Source of the DNA: Micropruina sonneratiae
GTDB taxonomy: Bacteria > Actinomycetota > Actinomycetes > Propionibacteriales > Propionibacteriaceae
Direction of reading: 5' to 3'
NCBI RefSeq assembly: GCF_025972045.1
Contig: NZ_JAPDHX010000001.1
Coordinates: forward strand, 395,181-459,180
DNA: 64,000 nt
The translations under genes were made by a program, and so were the position numbers. Positions 8,414 through 14,872 of this stretch are shown piece by piece (positions within the stretch are counted from its first letter, which is position 1; each line of letters opens with the position of its first letter). The notes under the pieces are model-generated. The model saw only the letters and a list, made by a program, of their open reading frames with translations. It was not told the DNA's origin and did no database searches.

Positions 8414-9190
8414 ATGAGCGAACGCGACGGATACCCCCACGGCGTGCCCTGCTGGGTCACCTGCCTCTCCCCGGACGTCGAGACGTCCATGGCCTTCTAC
8501 GGGCGGCTCTTCGGTTGGTCCTTCGATTCCAGTTCCGGGGGGTACGCGGTGGCGCTGCTGCGCGGGCGCGAGGTGGCCGGCATCGGGCCGATCGAGCAGG
8601 CCGGCGAGGACGCCACCGCCGCCTGGATCACCGAGGTCCGGGTCGACGACGCCGACCGAGCCGCGCAGGCGGCGGTCGAATCCGGCGGCCGGGTGCTGGA
8701 CGGGCCGATGGATCTGTCGCCGGCGTCCATTCTCGTGGTGCTCGCCGACCCCGCCGGGGCGGTGCTGTGCGCGTCGCAGGACGCCGGCCGCAGCGGCGCG
8801 CAACTCGTCAACGAGCCCGGCGCCTGGTCGATGAGCAGCCTCACCGTGCCCGACCTGGCCGCGGTCGAGGGCTTCTACCAGGGGGTGTTCGGCTGGCAGC
8901 GGCAGCAGAGCGGGCCGGCGTGCCTGTGGCGGCTGCCCGGCTACGTCGGCGGCGAGCCGATGCAGCCGGTGTCCCGCGACGTGATCGCGGTGGGCGGCGA
9001 AGGTGCCGAGGGGCCCGGCTGGGGCATCGACTTCTGGACCGGCGACGTGGACGCTGCGGCCGACGCGGCGTCCGACGCCGGCGGTGCGGTGCTCGAGGAG
9101 CCCGCAGACGTGCCGGGCCTGCCGTTCCGCTCGGCGCGGCTGGCAGACCCGTTCGGGGCGTCGTTCACGGTGAGCCAGCTGATGCTCTGA
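8414..9190 (+). CDS. VOC family protein (two glyoxalase-like domains)
   Basis: This is a protein of about 258 residues with two tandem vicinal-oxygen-chelate modules. The first runs from about residue 8 to 120 (PCWVTCLSPDVETSMAFYG, FGWSF). The second starts near residue 138 (SMSSLTVPDLAAVEGFYQGV) and ends at FTVSQLML. This layout matches actinobacterial VOC proteins of unknown substrate that are often annotated as hydroxylases or glyoxalases. ATG at 8414 was preferred over the GTG at 8405 because a TAGAGT -10 (8401-8406) sits 7 nt before it, suggesting a leaderless message. It is divergently paired with an HxlR regulator, which suggests induction by a small reactive compound. Confidence 0.82.
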   Translation: MSERDGYPHGVPCWVTCLSPDVETSMAFYGRLFGWSFDSSSGGYAVALLRGREVAGIGPIEQAGEDATAAWITEVRVDDADRAAQAAVESGGRVLDGPMDLSPASILVVLADPAGAVLCASQDAGRSGAQLVNEPGAWSMSSLTVPDLAAVEGFYQGVFGWQRQQSGPACLWRLPGYVGGEPMQPVSRDVIAVGGEGAEGPGWGIDFWTGDVDAAADAASDAGGAVLEEPADVPGLPFRSARLADPFGASFTVSQLML

Positions 9191-9229
9191 GCCCGCGATT
9201 CCGCGCGCCGAGCCGAGGCCGTAGGCTGG

Positions 9230-9628
9230 TCGGGACGAGTCGGCCGGGTGATCGCGGCAGCAATGCCGAGGAAAGTCCGGACTCCACAGGGCAGGGTGGT
9301 GGGTAACACCCACCCGGGGTGACCCGCGGGAAAGTGCCACAGAGAACAGACCGCCGCCGGCGACGGCGGTAAGGGTGAAACGGCGGTGTAAGAGACCACC
9401 AGCACCCCGGGTGACCGGGGTGGCTAGGCAAACCCCACCCGGAGCAAGACCAAGAAGGGTGTCGTGCCTTCGGGCCAGGCATCCGCGGACGCCGTCCGAG
9501 CGCTGCCCGCGCGAGGCGTCCGGGTAGGTCGCACGCCCTCGGGCGAAGGCGGTTGGCAACAGCCGTCGCAGATGGATGATCACCGGCCCTCGGGCCACAG
9601 AATCCGGCTTACAGGCCGGCTCGTCACT
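9230..9628 (+). ncRNA. rnpB: RNase P RNA (M1 RNA), bacterial type A
   Basis: The catalytic RNA of ribonuclease P, which removes the 5' leader from precursor tRNAs. The universally conserved elements are present in order: GAGGAAAGTCCGGACTCC near 9268, the GGGTGAAACGGCGGTG element near 9373, GGCTAGGCAAACCCCACCC near 9422, and GATGGATGATCACCGG near 9571, ending with CAGAATCCGGCTTACAGG. The P1 helix pairs GACGAGTCGGCC (9234-9245) with GGCCGGCTCGTC (9614-9625), which sets the ends to within a few bases. The toxin-antitoxin-rich island begins directly downstream. Confidence 0.96.
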
Positions 9629-9693
9629 CAATGCGGCTCTGACTAGGGGGAATGCCGGAGGTATGGTTCGGAGTCGGCAGGGAGTCCGTGGAA

Positions 9694-9716
9694 CCGAGGG
9701 CTACCCTCGCACATCG
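9694..9716. repeat. 23-bp direct repeat, left copy, downstream of rnpB
   Basis: This matches the sequence at 12151-12173 at 21 of 23 positions, sharing the exact core GGCTACCCTCGCACA. The left copy lies about 70 bp after the 3' end of rnpB. The pair brackets the TetR gene, the ester cyclase remnant, the Doc pair and the VapBC pair. It could be an attachment-site-like scar or a duplicated terminator, since CGAGGG/CCCTCG forms a small hairpin here. Confidence 0.55.
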
Positions 9717-9721
9717 GGGCC

Positions 9722-10420
9722 CTAGAGGCATCGGGCCCAGCGAACGGTGGCGATGAGTTGGCCTTCGAGCCATGCTTCGTAGTCGTCGGGCGTCCACGCG
9801 TGCACTCGGGTCAGTTGCGCGTATGTCTGGTACATGGTCAGCGCGTCGATCGTTGCGGTTGTCCGCGGGACATCGATCCGACGGTCGAGGTCGTCGGCGA
9901 GTGCGTGGACGAATGCCTTGATTCCGGCTTGGCGGCGGTCCTCGGCGGGTTGGATCTCGGATCTGAGGGAGGGATCGGTCCGGGCGGCGTCCTGGTTGAC
10001 CTGCACGATGTCGCCGGCCAGTTCCCAACGCCGTCGGATCGAGTGCGCGAACCGGCTCAGGCGGTCCTCGGGAGTGGGTGCGTGCATGGCCTCGAGCCGG
10101 GCGGAATCGGCCTCGGGAAGGTCGACAACTATCCAGTGAAGCTCGGTGAGGATGGCCTGCTTGCTTCCGAATACGGCATAGCCCGTCTGGATCGCCACTT
10201 CTGCCTCGACGGCAATCGACTTCAGCGTGGTGGCGGCGTAGCCGTCGCGAAAGAAGAGGCCTCGAGCGGCGTCAAGGATGCGGGAGCGGGTCAGGGCTGC
10301 CTGTTGCTGCCGGAGCGCCGAGCGGTCCGCCGGATCGTTGAGGAGGGCATCGGTGCCGGCGACGAGTCGGTGTTGGACAGCCTTCGTGGCCCCTGACGTG
10401 CTCGAGCACCAACGCGGCAA
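9722..10420 (-). CDS. TetR-family transcriptional regulator, start uncertain
   Basis: A TetR DNA-binding domain is clear: LTRSRILDAARGLFFRDGYA, then TTLKSIAVEAEVAIQTGYAVFGSKQAIL. A ligand-binding region of about 130 residues follows, ending in VRWARCL. No ATG or GTG lies in frame close to the domain. The nearest candidates are TTG codons at 10420/10417 and an ATG at 10525. Sequence upstream of about 10377 is antisense to a decayed ester cyclase, so residues translated from there are probably not native. The gene may use TTG, or its true start may have been lost. Its target is probably the neighbouring divergent gene, now broken. Confidence 0.65.
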   Translation of the reverse strand: MPRWCSSTSGATKAVQHRLVAGTDALLNDPADRSALRQQQAALTRSRILDAARGLFFRDGYAATTLKSIAVEAEVAIQTGYAVFGSKQAILTELHWIVVDLPEADSARLEAMHAPTPEDRLSRFAHSIRRRWELAGDIVQVNQDAARTDPSLRSEIQPAEDRRQAGIKAFVHALADDLDRRIDVPRTTATIDALTMYQTYAQLTRVHAWTPDDYEAWLEGQLIATVRWARCL

Positions 10421-10725
10421 CAACGCTGGGCTCCAGGGGGCGAAGGGTGTTGCCAGGGTGCTGCATCGCTGGATGAGCGACTTCTCGTTGACCGTCGAGG
10501 ATCTGGTCGTCTCCGGCGACACCATCCGGACGCGGAACCGGCACGCGGCGTCAACACCGGTTCTGTCATGGGCCTCGCACCCACCGATCGGCCGGTCGAG
10601 GTCGACGTCTTCGATGTGGGGCGCTTCGACAACGATCTCATGGTCGAACACTGGGGTGCGCCGACCAGATGGGACTGCTCATGCAGGTCGGCTTCGATCC
10701 CCGCAGCCCCGTTGGCCGTACCGCG
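10377..10725 (+). pseudogene. Decayed SnoaL-like ester cyclase (frameshifted)
   Basis: The plus strand encodes pieces of a SnoaL-like ester cyclase in shifted frames. Frame one gives FVAPDVLEHQRG, GLQGAKGVARVLHRWMSDF and LTVEDLVVSGDTI. After a shift near 10560, another frame gives APTDRPVEVDVFDVGRF and DNDLMVEHWGAP. A further shift gives MGLLMQVGFDP. These pieces fall in the order of the family (variable N-terminus, VEDLV-xGD, PTGRPVE-xDVxRF, IVEHWG, GLLxQLG). No continuous frame or clear start remains. It is divergent from and overlaps the 5' side of the TetR frame, so a regulator-enzyme pair appears to have decayed here. Confidence 0.75.
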
Positions 10726-10839
10726 TGAGCCCGCAACGATGGCGAAGCCCCGGCCAGATCCGCGCCAGTCCGGTTTACCCGCCGCACTGCGCTCAGCTCT
10801 CCAGCAATATCAACCACGCCGCCAGCGGCAAGGGCGTGC

Positions 10840-10856
10840 GATACCGGACTGGTATC
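10840..10856. promoter_or_regulatory. Palindromic operator over the promoter of the Doc toxin-antitoxin operon
   Basis: Perfect arms GATACC (10840-10845) and GGTATC (10851-10856) are separated by 5 nt. The right arm overlaps a TATCAT -10 hexamer (10853-10858) that lies 6 nt before the antitoxin ATG. A dyad across the -10 is the normal arrangement for autoregulation by a ribbon-helix-helix antitoxin or its toxin complex. Confidence 0.65.
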
Positions 10857-10864
10857 ATTCAGCC

Positions 10865-11068
10865 ATGGCGATGACCTTGCGATTGACGCCCGAGGACGAG
10901 CAGGCGCTCACCCGGTTGGCTGAGGCTGAGGGTGTGAGCAAGCAGGAGGCGACTGTGCGGGCGATCCATGAGGCGGCATCCCGACGGGTGCGTCGGGACC
11001 AGGTCACCGCGCTTTCGGCGGCGGCCCGGGACCGGTACGCCGACCTGCTCGACCGACTCGGCAAGTGA
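10865..11068 (+). CDS. Ribbon-helix-helix antitoxin of a Doc-type pair
   Basis: The 67-residue protein begins MAMTLRLTPEDEQALTRLAE, the usual short beta strand and first helix of a ribbon-helix-helix DNA-binding fold, followed by GVSKQEATVRAIHEA. The basic C-terminal tail (ASRRVRRDQV) would contact and neutralise the toxin. Its stop overlaps the GTG start of the Doc toxin by 4 nt (GTGA), so the two are translationally coupled. The predicted transcript is leaderless (-10 six nt upstream), with a palindromic operator at 10840-10856. Confidence 0.85.
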   Translation: MAMTLRLTPEDEQALTRLAEAEGVSKQEATVRAIHEAASRRVRRDQVTALSAAARDRYADLLDRLGK

Positions 11069-11427
11069 TCGAGTACCTCAGTTTGGAGGATGTGCTCGCC
11101 CTGATCGGCGACCTGCAGGTCGGCCCGATCCGGGACATCGGGTTGCTCGACTCGGCAGTGCACCGGCCGCAGGTCAGCGTGTTCGGTGCCGATGCTTACC
11201 CCGACATCGACGACAAGGCCGCGGTCCTGCTGGAATCCCTGGTCCGCAACCACGCCCTTGTTGATGGCAACAAGCGGATCGGCTGGCTGGCGACCGTCGT
11301 CTTCTACGGAGTCAACGGCATCACCCTCGAAGCGCCCGACGACGACGCCTACGACCTAGTCATTGCGATCGCCAGCAGCACCACCGCCCACCAGCAGGCG
11401 GCCGCTCTCCTTACCCATTGGCACTAG
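11065..11427 (+). CDS. Doc-like toxin (Fic/DOC family)
   Basis: This 120-residue Fic-fold protein has the death-on-curing motif HALVDGNKRIG near residues 70-80, matching HxFx(D/N)GNKR with leucine in place of phenylalanine. The N-terminus IEYLSLEDVLALI and the C-terminal ASSTTAHQQAAALLTHW match Doc toxins. In phage P1, Doc phosphorylates EF-Tu and halts translation; the same is inferred here. It starts with GTG overlapping the antitoxin stop. It is convergent with vapC, with only 14 bp between the two stop codons. Confidence 0.9.
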   Translation: MIEYLSLEDVLALIGDLQVGPIRDIGLLDSAVHRPQVSVFGADAYPDIDDKAAVLLESLVRNHALVDGNKRIGWLATVVFYGVNGITLEAPDDDAYDLVIAIASSTTAHQQAAALLTHWH

Positions 11428-11441
11428 CTGACAGCGGCAGA

Positions 11442-11834
11442 TCAGTGCGTTCGCGGCACGAGGCGGATTTCGGCGCTGTGGCCGCGGGTCGCGAGTTTTG
11501 CATCGCAGGTGACCAAGGGCACCCTGAGGGCTTCGGCGAGGGCGAGGTAGCTGGCATCGTAGGCGGTGAACTGGTGACGCAGTTGCCAAATTCGCCCGGC
11601 CAGCGGTTCGGCCTCGTGCCTGGTGATGGTGAACGCGAAGAAGTCATGCCGGGCGCGCACCGCGTCGACCTGATCGAACTTGTCGCCCAGGACGAGTTCA
11701 CGCAGCACCGACAACACCTCGACATCCAACAGGTGCGGTGCATCGATGTCGCCGGCCAGCGCGGCAAGCAAGTCGTCATCGGCGTCGCGCCCCACGAGCG
11801 CCTCAACCATGGCCGAGGCGTCGACGACTATCAC
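11442..11834 (-). CDS. vapC: VapC-like PIN domain ribonuclease toxin
   Basis: The 130-residue PIN-domain protein has the conserved acidic residues in order: IVVDASAMVEAL (D5) at the N-terminus, glutamate in the VLSVLREL helix, and DASYLALAEALRVPLVTCDAKLA with two further aspartates near residues 93 and 111. VapC toxins cleave tRNA or rRNA in a magnesium-dependent way; the target here is unknown. It starts with GTG at 11834 and overlaps the vapB stop by 4 nt. It lies in the middle of a cluster of three toxin-antitoxin pairs. Confidence 0.92.
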   Translation of the reverse strand: MIVVDASAMVEALVGRDADDDLLAALAGDIDAPHLLDVEVLSVLRELVLGDKFDQVDAVRARHDFFAFTITRHEAEPLAGRIWQLRHQFTAYDASYLALAEALRVPLVTCDAKLATRGHSAEIRLVPRTH

Positions 11835-12058
11835 CGGCGGCCGGCCTCGACCGCGGCCACGATCTCGTTGGTGCTCGGCCCCGTCGAACGGTCCCTGGCC
11901 CGCAATCGCGCCGCGACCTCCTCATTCGTCGGCCGGGCGGCGATCCTGGCCAACTCTGCCCCGACATAGGCCGACAACGACTTGCCCTGCGCAGCGGCAC
12001 GCTCTTTGAGAGTCTGCGCCACCGACTCGGGCACCTCACGGATGTACAGGGTCGTCAT
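11831..12058 (-). CDS. vapB: VapB-like antitoxin
   Basis: The 75-residue protein begins MTTLYIREVPESVAQTLKER and continues AAAQGKSLSAYVGAELARIA, a typical FitA/VapB ribbon-helix-helix domain. A C-terminal tail (EEVAARLRARDR, STNEIVAAVEAGRR) would wrap the VapC active site. On the minus strand a TAGCAT -10 lies 6 nt before the ATG, indicating a leaderless transcript. An 8-bp palindrome TGCTAGCA (12066-12073) overlaps that hexamer and may be part of the autoregulatory operator. It is the first gene of the operon with vapC. Confidence 0.9.
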   Translation of the reverse strand: MTTLYIREVPESVAQTLKERAAAQGKSLSAYVGAELARIAARPTNEEVAARLRARDRSTGPSTNEIVAAVEAGRR

Positions 12059-12150
12059 ACACCGATGCTAGCACTCTGCAAGCGAGGTCCGACGTGCTGC
12101 ACGCGCGCCGTCCGCGGCGATTGAGGGCGGTCGTGCTAGGGAGGCCGAAG

Positions 12151-12173
12151 CCGAAGGCTACCCTCGCACACCG
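12151..12173. repeat. 23-bp direct repeat, right copy
   Basis: Partner of the copy at 9694-9716 (21 of 23 identical, core GGCTACCCTCGCACA). It lies between the VapBC operon and the MazEF-like operon, in an otherwise featureless gap upstream of the latter. The segment between the copies is 2.4 kb. Confidence 0.55.
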
Positions 12174-12224
12174 CAGCATGACAGTGAATCCCATATCGGG
12201 ATGCACGGCTGGTACCGTTGTGTC

Positions 12225-12458
12225 ATGAGCACCCAGATTGCAGTCCGACTACCTGACGAGATGGTGGCTTTCCTCGACCACGCCGTGGCCCAAGGCAAGG
12301 CCGCCAGCCGCGCACAGCTGGTCAGTGCCGCACTGGAGCGTGAGATGCGACGCCAGGCCGCCGAGGCCGACGCTGTGACCCTTCTCCAGCATGGTGCCGC
12401 CGATGATCTGGACCCACTGGTGAAGTGGACGGTCGGCCACCTCGACATCTCCGGCTAG
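12225..12458 (+). CDS. Ribbon-helix-helix antitoxin of a MazEF-type pair
   Basis: The 77-residue protein opens MSTQIAVRLPDEMVAFLDHA and continues KAASRAQLVSAALEREMRRQ, a ribbon-helix-helix DNA-binding domain. The acidic C-terminal tail DDLDPLVKWTVGHLDISG is suited to binding a MazF toxin. ATG at 12225 was chosen because a TACCGT -10 hexamer (12213-12218) sits exactly 6 nt before it. An upstream in-frame ATG at 12201 would overlap the promoter. The toxin gene starts 1 bp after the stop. Confidence 0.86.
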   Translation: MSTQIAVRLPDEMVAFLDHAVAQGKAASRAQLVSAALEREMRRQAAEADAVTLLQHGAADDLDPLVKWTVGHLDISG

Positions 12459-12459
12459 C

Positions 12460-12777
12460 GTGCGCGAGATCTGCCTGGCCCGGTTGGACAAGAACCGTCC
12501 AGTGGTCGTACTGACCCGTGAGGCTGCCCGTGCCGCCATGACGAAGGTGACCGTCGCCCCGATCACCTCGACCATCAAGGGTCTCAATAGCGAAGTCCCA
12601 GTCGGGCCGGACAACGGTCTCGAACAGCTGAGCGTGATCTCCCTTGACAACGTTGTGACCATCCCCGCCAACCTGCTCGGACGAACCATCGGCTTCCTGA
12701 CCTCCGACCAGGAAATGCTGCTAGCCAAGGCCATCGTCCTCGCCTACAACCTCGACATCGCCCTCCTCGACACCTGA
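12460..12777 (+). CDS. MazF-like endoribonuclease toxin (PemK/MazF family)
   Basis: The 105-residue protein starts with GTG directly after the antitoxin stop. Family features are the opening REICLARLDKNRPVVVLTRE, the PITSTIKGLNSEVPVG segment, which contains the conserved threonine-serine region, and SVISLDNVVTIP, which contains the conserved S-x-x-xDN strand. MazF toxins are sequence-specific mRNA or rRNA interferases acting in the cytoplasm. The cleavage site cannot be predicted. It lies just outside the 23-bp direct repeats that bracket the other two pairs. Confidence 0.9.
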   Translation: MREICLARLDKNRPVVVLTREAARAAMTKVTVAPITSTIKGLNSEVPVGPDNGLEQLSVISLDNVVTIPANLLGRTIGFLTSDQEMLLAKAIVLAYNLDIALLDT

Positions 12778-12983
12778 CGCCTCCGCCCCGCTCGCGGCAT
12801 AGGAAGTTGTAGCCGTCCGGGGCTGGCGCTGGGAACGTCCTCCTGATGCGCTGTAGGGCCACGTCCCCGGTGGCGTTCGGCTGCTCCGTGCTGCGGTCTT
12901 CGCCGTTCCGACGCCGTCGGCACCCACGAGGTGGCATTCCTGCTCCCTTGCCAGCCGTGTCCCACGCCGAGGATCGTGTGCGC

Positions 12984-14783
12984 ATGGCAGCTGACCTGAC
13001 CCGGCTACGCGAGGCCGAACGCGGCTCGGAACTCACCTGGGCACCCGGCATCACAGTCCACGACGGACTGTCCGACCTGGCCGCGCGTGCCCGGCTCGGC
13101 GCCCGCCCGCCGGGTGGCACCGACGCGCTGCTGCAGCGCGAGGCCGTCGCCGCGGCGCGGCTTGGCGCCGGCGGCGGCCACCTGCGGACGGCGTCCGCGG
13201 TGAGCGTGCCTGCCAGGTTCGACTGGCGCACGGCGTCCGGGGGCGACTACGTCTCGGCGGTCCGCGACCAAGCGGGGTGCGGGTCGTGCGTGGCGTTCGG
13301 CTCGGTCGCGGTGCTGGAGACGATGGTTCGGCTCGCTGCGGCGTCGCCCGGCCTGGACGTCGACCTGTCGGAGGCGTTCGTGTTCTTCTGCCTCGGTCCG
13401 GACGCCGGCGCGGGTGCCTGCCCCGACGGGGGCTGGTGGCCGCAGGAGGCGCTGTCGGCGATGAAGGCCACAGGCGTCGTCGACGAGGCCAACTACCGCT
13501 ACACCGACGCCGACCAGTCCTGCCGTCGCGGCAGCGACTGGAGTTCGCGACTGACCCGATTCGCCGGCGTGACCCGCAAGACCTCTCCGACCTCGATGAA
13601 GAAACACCTCGCCACGGTGGGGCCGCTGGTCGCCTGCTTCACGGTCTACGAGGACTTCTTCTACTACTACACCGGCGGCATCTGGCGGTACCGCAGGTCG
13701 ACCGCCGGCGACATCGTCGGCGGGCACTGCGTGATGATCGTGGGCTACGACGACGCCAAGACGTGCTGGATCGCGAAGAACAGCTGGGGCACGGGTTGGG
13801 GCGAGAGCGGCTACTTCCGGATCGGCTACGGCAGCGCCGGCATCGACGCCGAGATGTGGGGCATCACCGGCGCGGTGTCGTCGCCGCTGATCCGGACGAC
13901 GTTGCGCCTCGTCGGGGCGGGAGCCGGCCAGGTCTGGCACACCCGGCGGACCGGGGCGCCGGCCTGGCGGCAGCCTCCCGAACGGCTGGACGCCGGGCGT
14001 CCGGGCGACCCCGGTGACGTCACCACCGTGACGGCCGCCGCGAGCATCAACAGGCTGCACGTGCTCGGTCTGGTCGAAGGCCAGCCCTGGTACACCCGGC
14101 AGCGCGAAGGGGCCGGCTGGGCGGTGTGGACGCAACCCACCTCGACTCGCCCCGCCGGGGTGACCGGTTGGACGGACCTGTGCGCCACCGCCGTCGGTGA
14201 CGTTGTGCACGTTGTCGGGCTGGCCGGCGGTGGGCTGTGGCACACGTTGCGCTCCGCCGACGGCGCCTGGCAGGGCACCTGGAAGCGGGTCAGCCCGGCG
14301 ACCGGAGGCCCGGGGCCCGTCGACACGGTCAGCTGCGTGGCGGTGGGGAGCCGGGTGACGGTGACCTGCCTGGTGGCCGGTCAGGTGTGGCTGTGCAGCC
14401 GCAACGCCGACGGCGGCTGGACCAAGCTCAAGCCGATCACGGCGTCCGGTGCGCCCGCCGTGCTGAGCGCGCTGAGCAGCGCCTGCGTCGACGGCCGGCT
14501 CGAACTGGTCGCACTGGCGTCCGGACGCCCCTGGCAGGTGCGGCGCGAGCTCGACAAGAGCTGGGGTTCCTGGCTGGAGCTCGGCTCGGCCGCGGCCTTG
14601 CCGGCCGGCTTCGAGGCGATCGCCTGCGCCGACGTTGGGTCGACGCTGCACGTGGTGGCGCTCGCGGGCGGTGTGCCCTGGTACACCAGCCGCGACTCCG
14701 CAGGCGCGTGGCGGACGTCGTTCGCCGACCTCAGCGGCAAGCTGCCCGGCGTCCCGCCCCTCGACCGGATCGACCTCGCCTGA
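12984..14783 (+). CDS. Papain-family (C1A) cysteine peptidase with C-terminal propeller-like repeats
   Basis: Residues about 75-300 are a papain-like domain. The oxyanion glutamine and catalytic cysteine are in DQAGCGSCVAFGS (Q96, C102), the histidine is in GGHCVMIVGYDD (H248) and the asparagine in WIAKNSWGTGWGESGYF (N266). The usual CGSCWAF tryptophan is valine. Residues 1-75 may act as a short propeptide. Residues 300-599 hold about six repeats with motifs such as VWHTRRTG, PWYTRQREG, LWHTLRS and PWYTSRDS, as in tectonin or PLL-like beta-propellers. No signal peptide is seen from this start; the alternative GTG at 12978 does not change that. It is monocistronic. Confidence 0.83.
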   Translation: MAADLTRLREAERGSELTWAPGITVHDGLSDLAARARLGARPPGGTDALLQREAVAAARLGAGGGHLRTASAVSVPARFDWRTASGGDYVSAVRDQAGCGSCVAFGSVAVLETMVRLAAASPGLDVDLSEAFVFFCLGPDAGAGACPDGGWWPQEALSAMKATGVVDEANYRYTDADQSCRRGSDWSSRLTRFAGVTRKTSPTSMKKHLATVGPLVACFTVYEDFFYYYTGGIWRYRRSTAGDIVGGHCVMIVGYDDAKTCWIAKNSWGTGWGESGYFRIGYGSAGIDAEMWGITGAVSSPLIRTTLRLVGAGAGQVWHTRRTGAPAWRQPPERLDAGRPGDPGDVTTVTAAASINRLHVLGLVEGQPWYTRQREGAGWAVWTQPTSTRPAGVTGWTDLCATAVGDVVHVVGLAGGGLWHTLRSADGAWQGTWKRVSPATGGPGPVDTVSCVAVGSRVTVTCLVAGQVWLCSRNADGGWTKLKPITASGAPAVLSALSSACVDGRLELVALASGRPWQVRRELDKSWGSWLELGSAAALPAGFEAIACADVGSTLHVVALAGGVPWYTSRDSAGAWRTSFADLSGKLPGVPPLDRIDLA

Positions 14784-14800
14784 CCGTGCGGCAGGGGACC

Positions 14801-14853
14801 GTGGGGACGGTTCTGCCGGTCCAATGTGGACGGTGGGGACGGTTCTGCCGGTC
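14801..14853. repeat. Short direct repeat, two copies, 32-bp period
   Basis: GGGGACGGTTCTGCCGGT and its flanks (21 identical bases) occur at 14801-14821 and 14833-14853, in the 89-bp gap between the convergent peptidase and DUF2510 genes. They do not form an obvious hairpin. Confidence 0.6.
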
Positions 14854-14872
14854 GAGCCGGACGCCGGCGCGA

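Noticed and set aside
12778-12983. N-terminal extension of the peptidase as a signal peptide or separate small gene
   Set aside because: The in-frame extension from 12846 is arginine- and proline-rich with no hydrophobic core, ribosome site or similarity. The gap shows nothing else.
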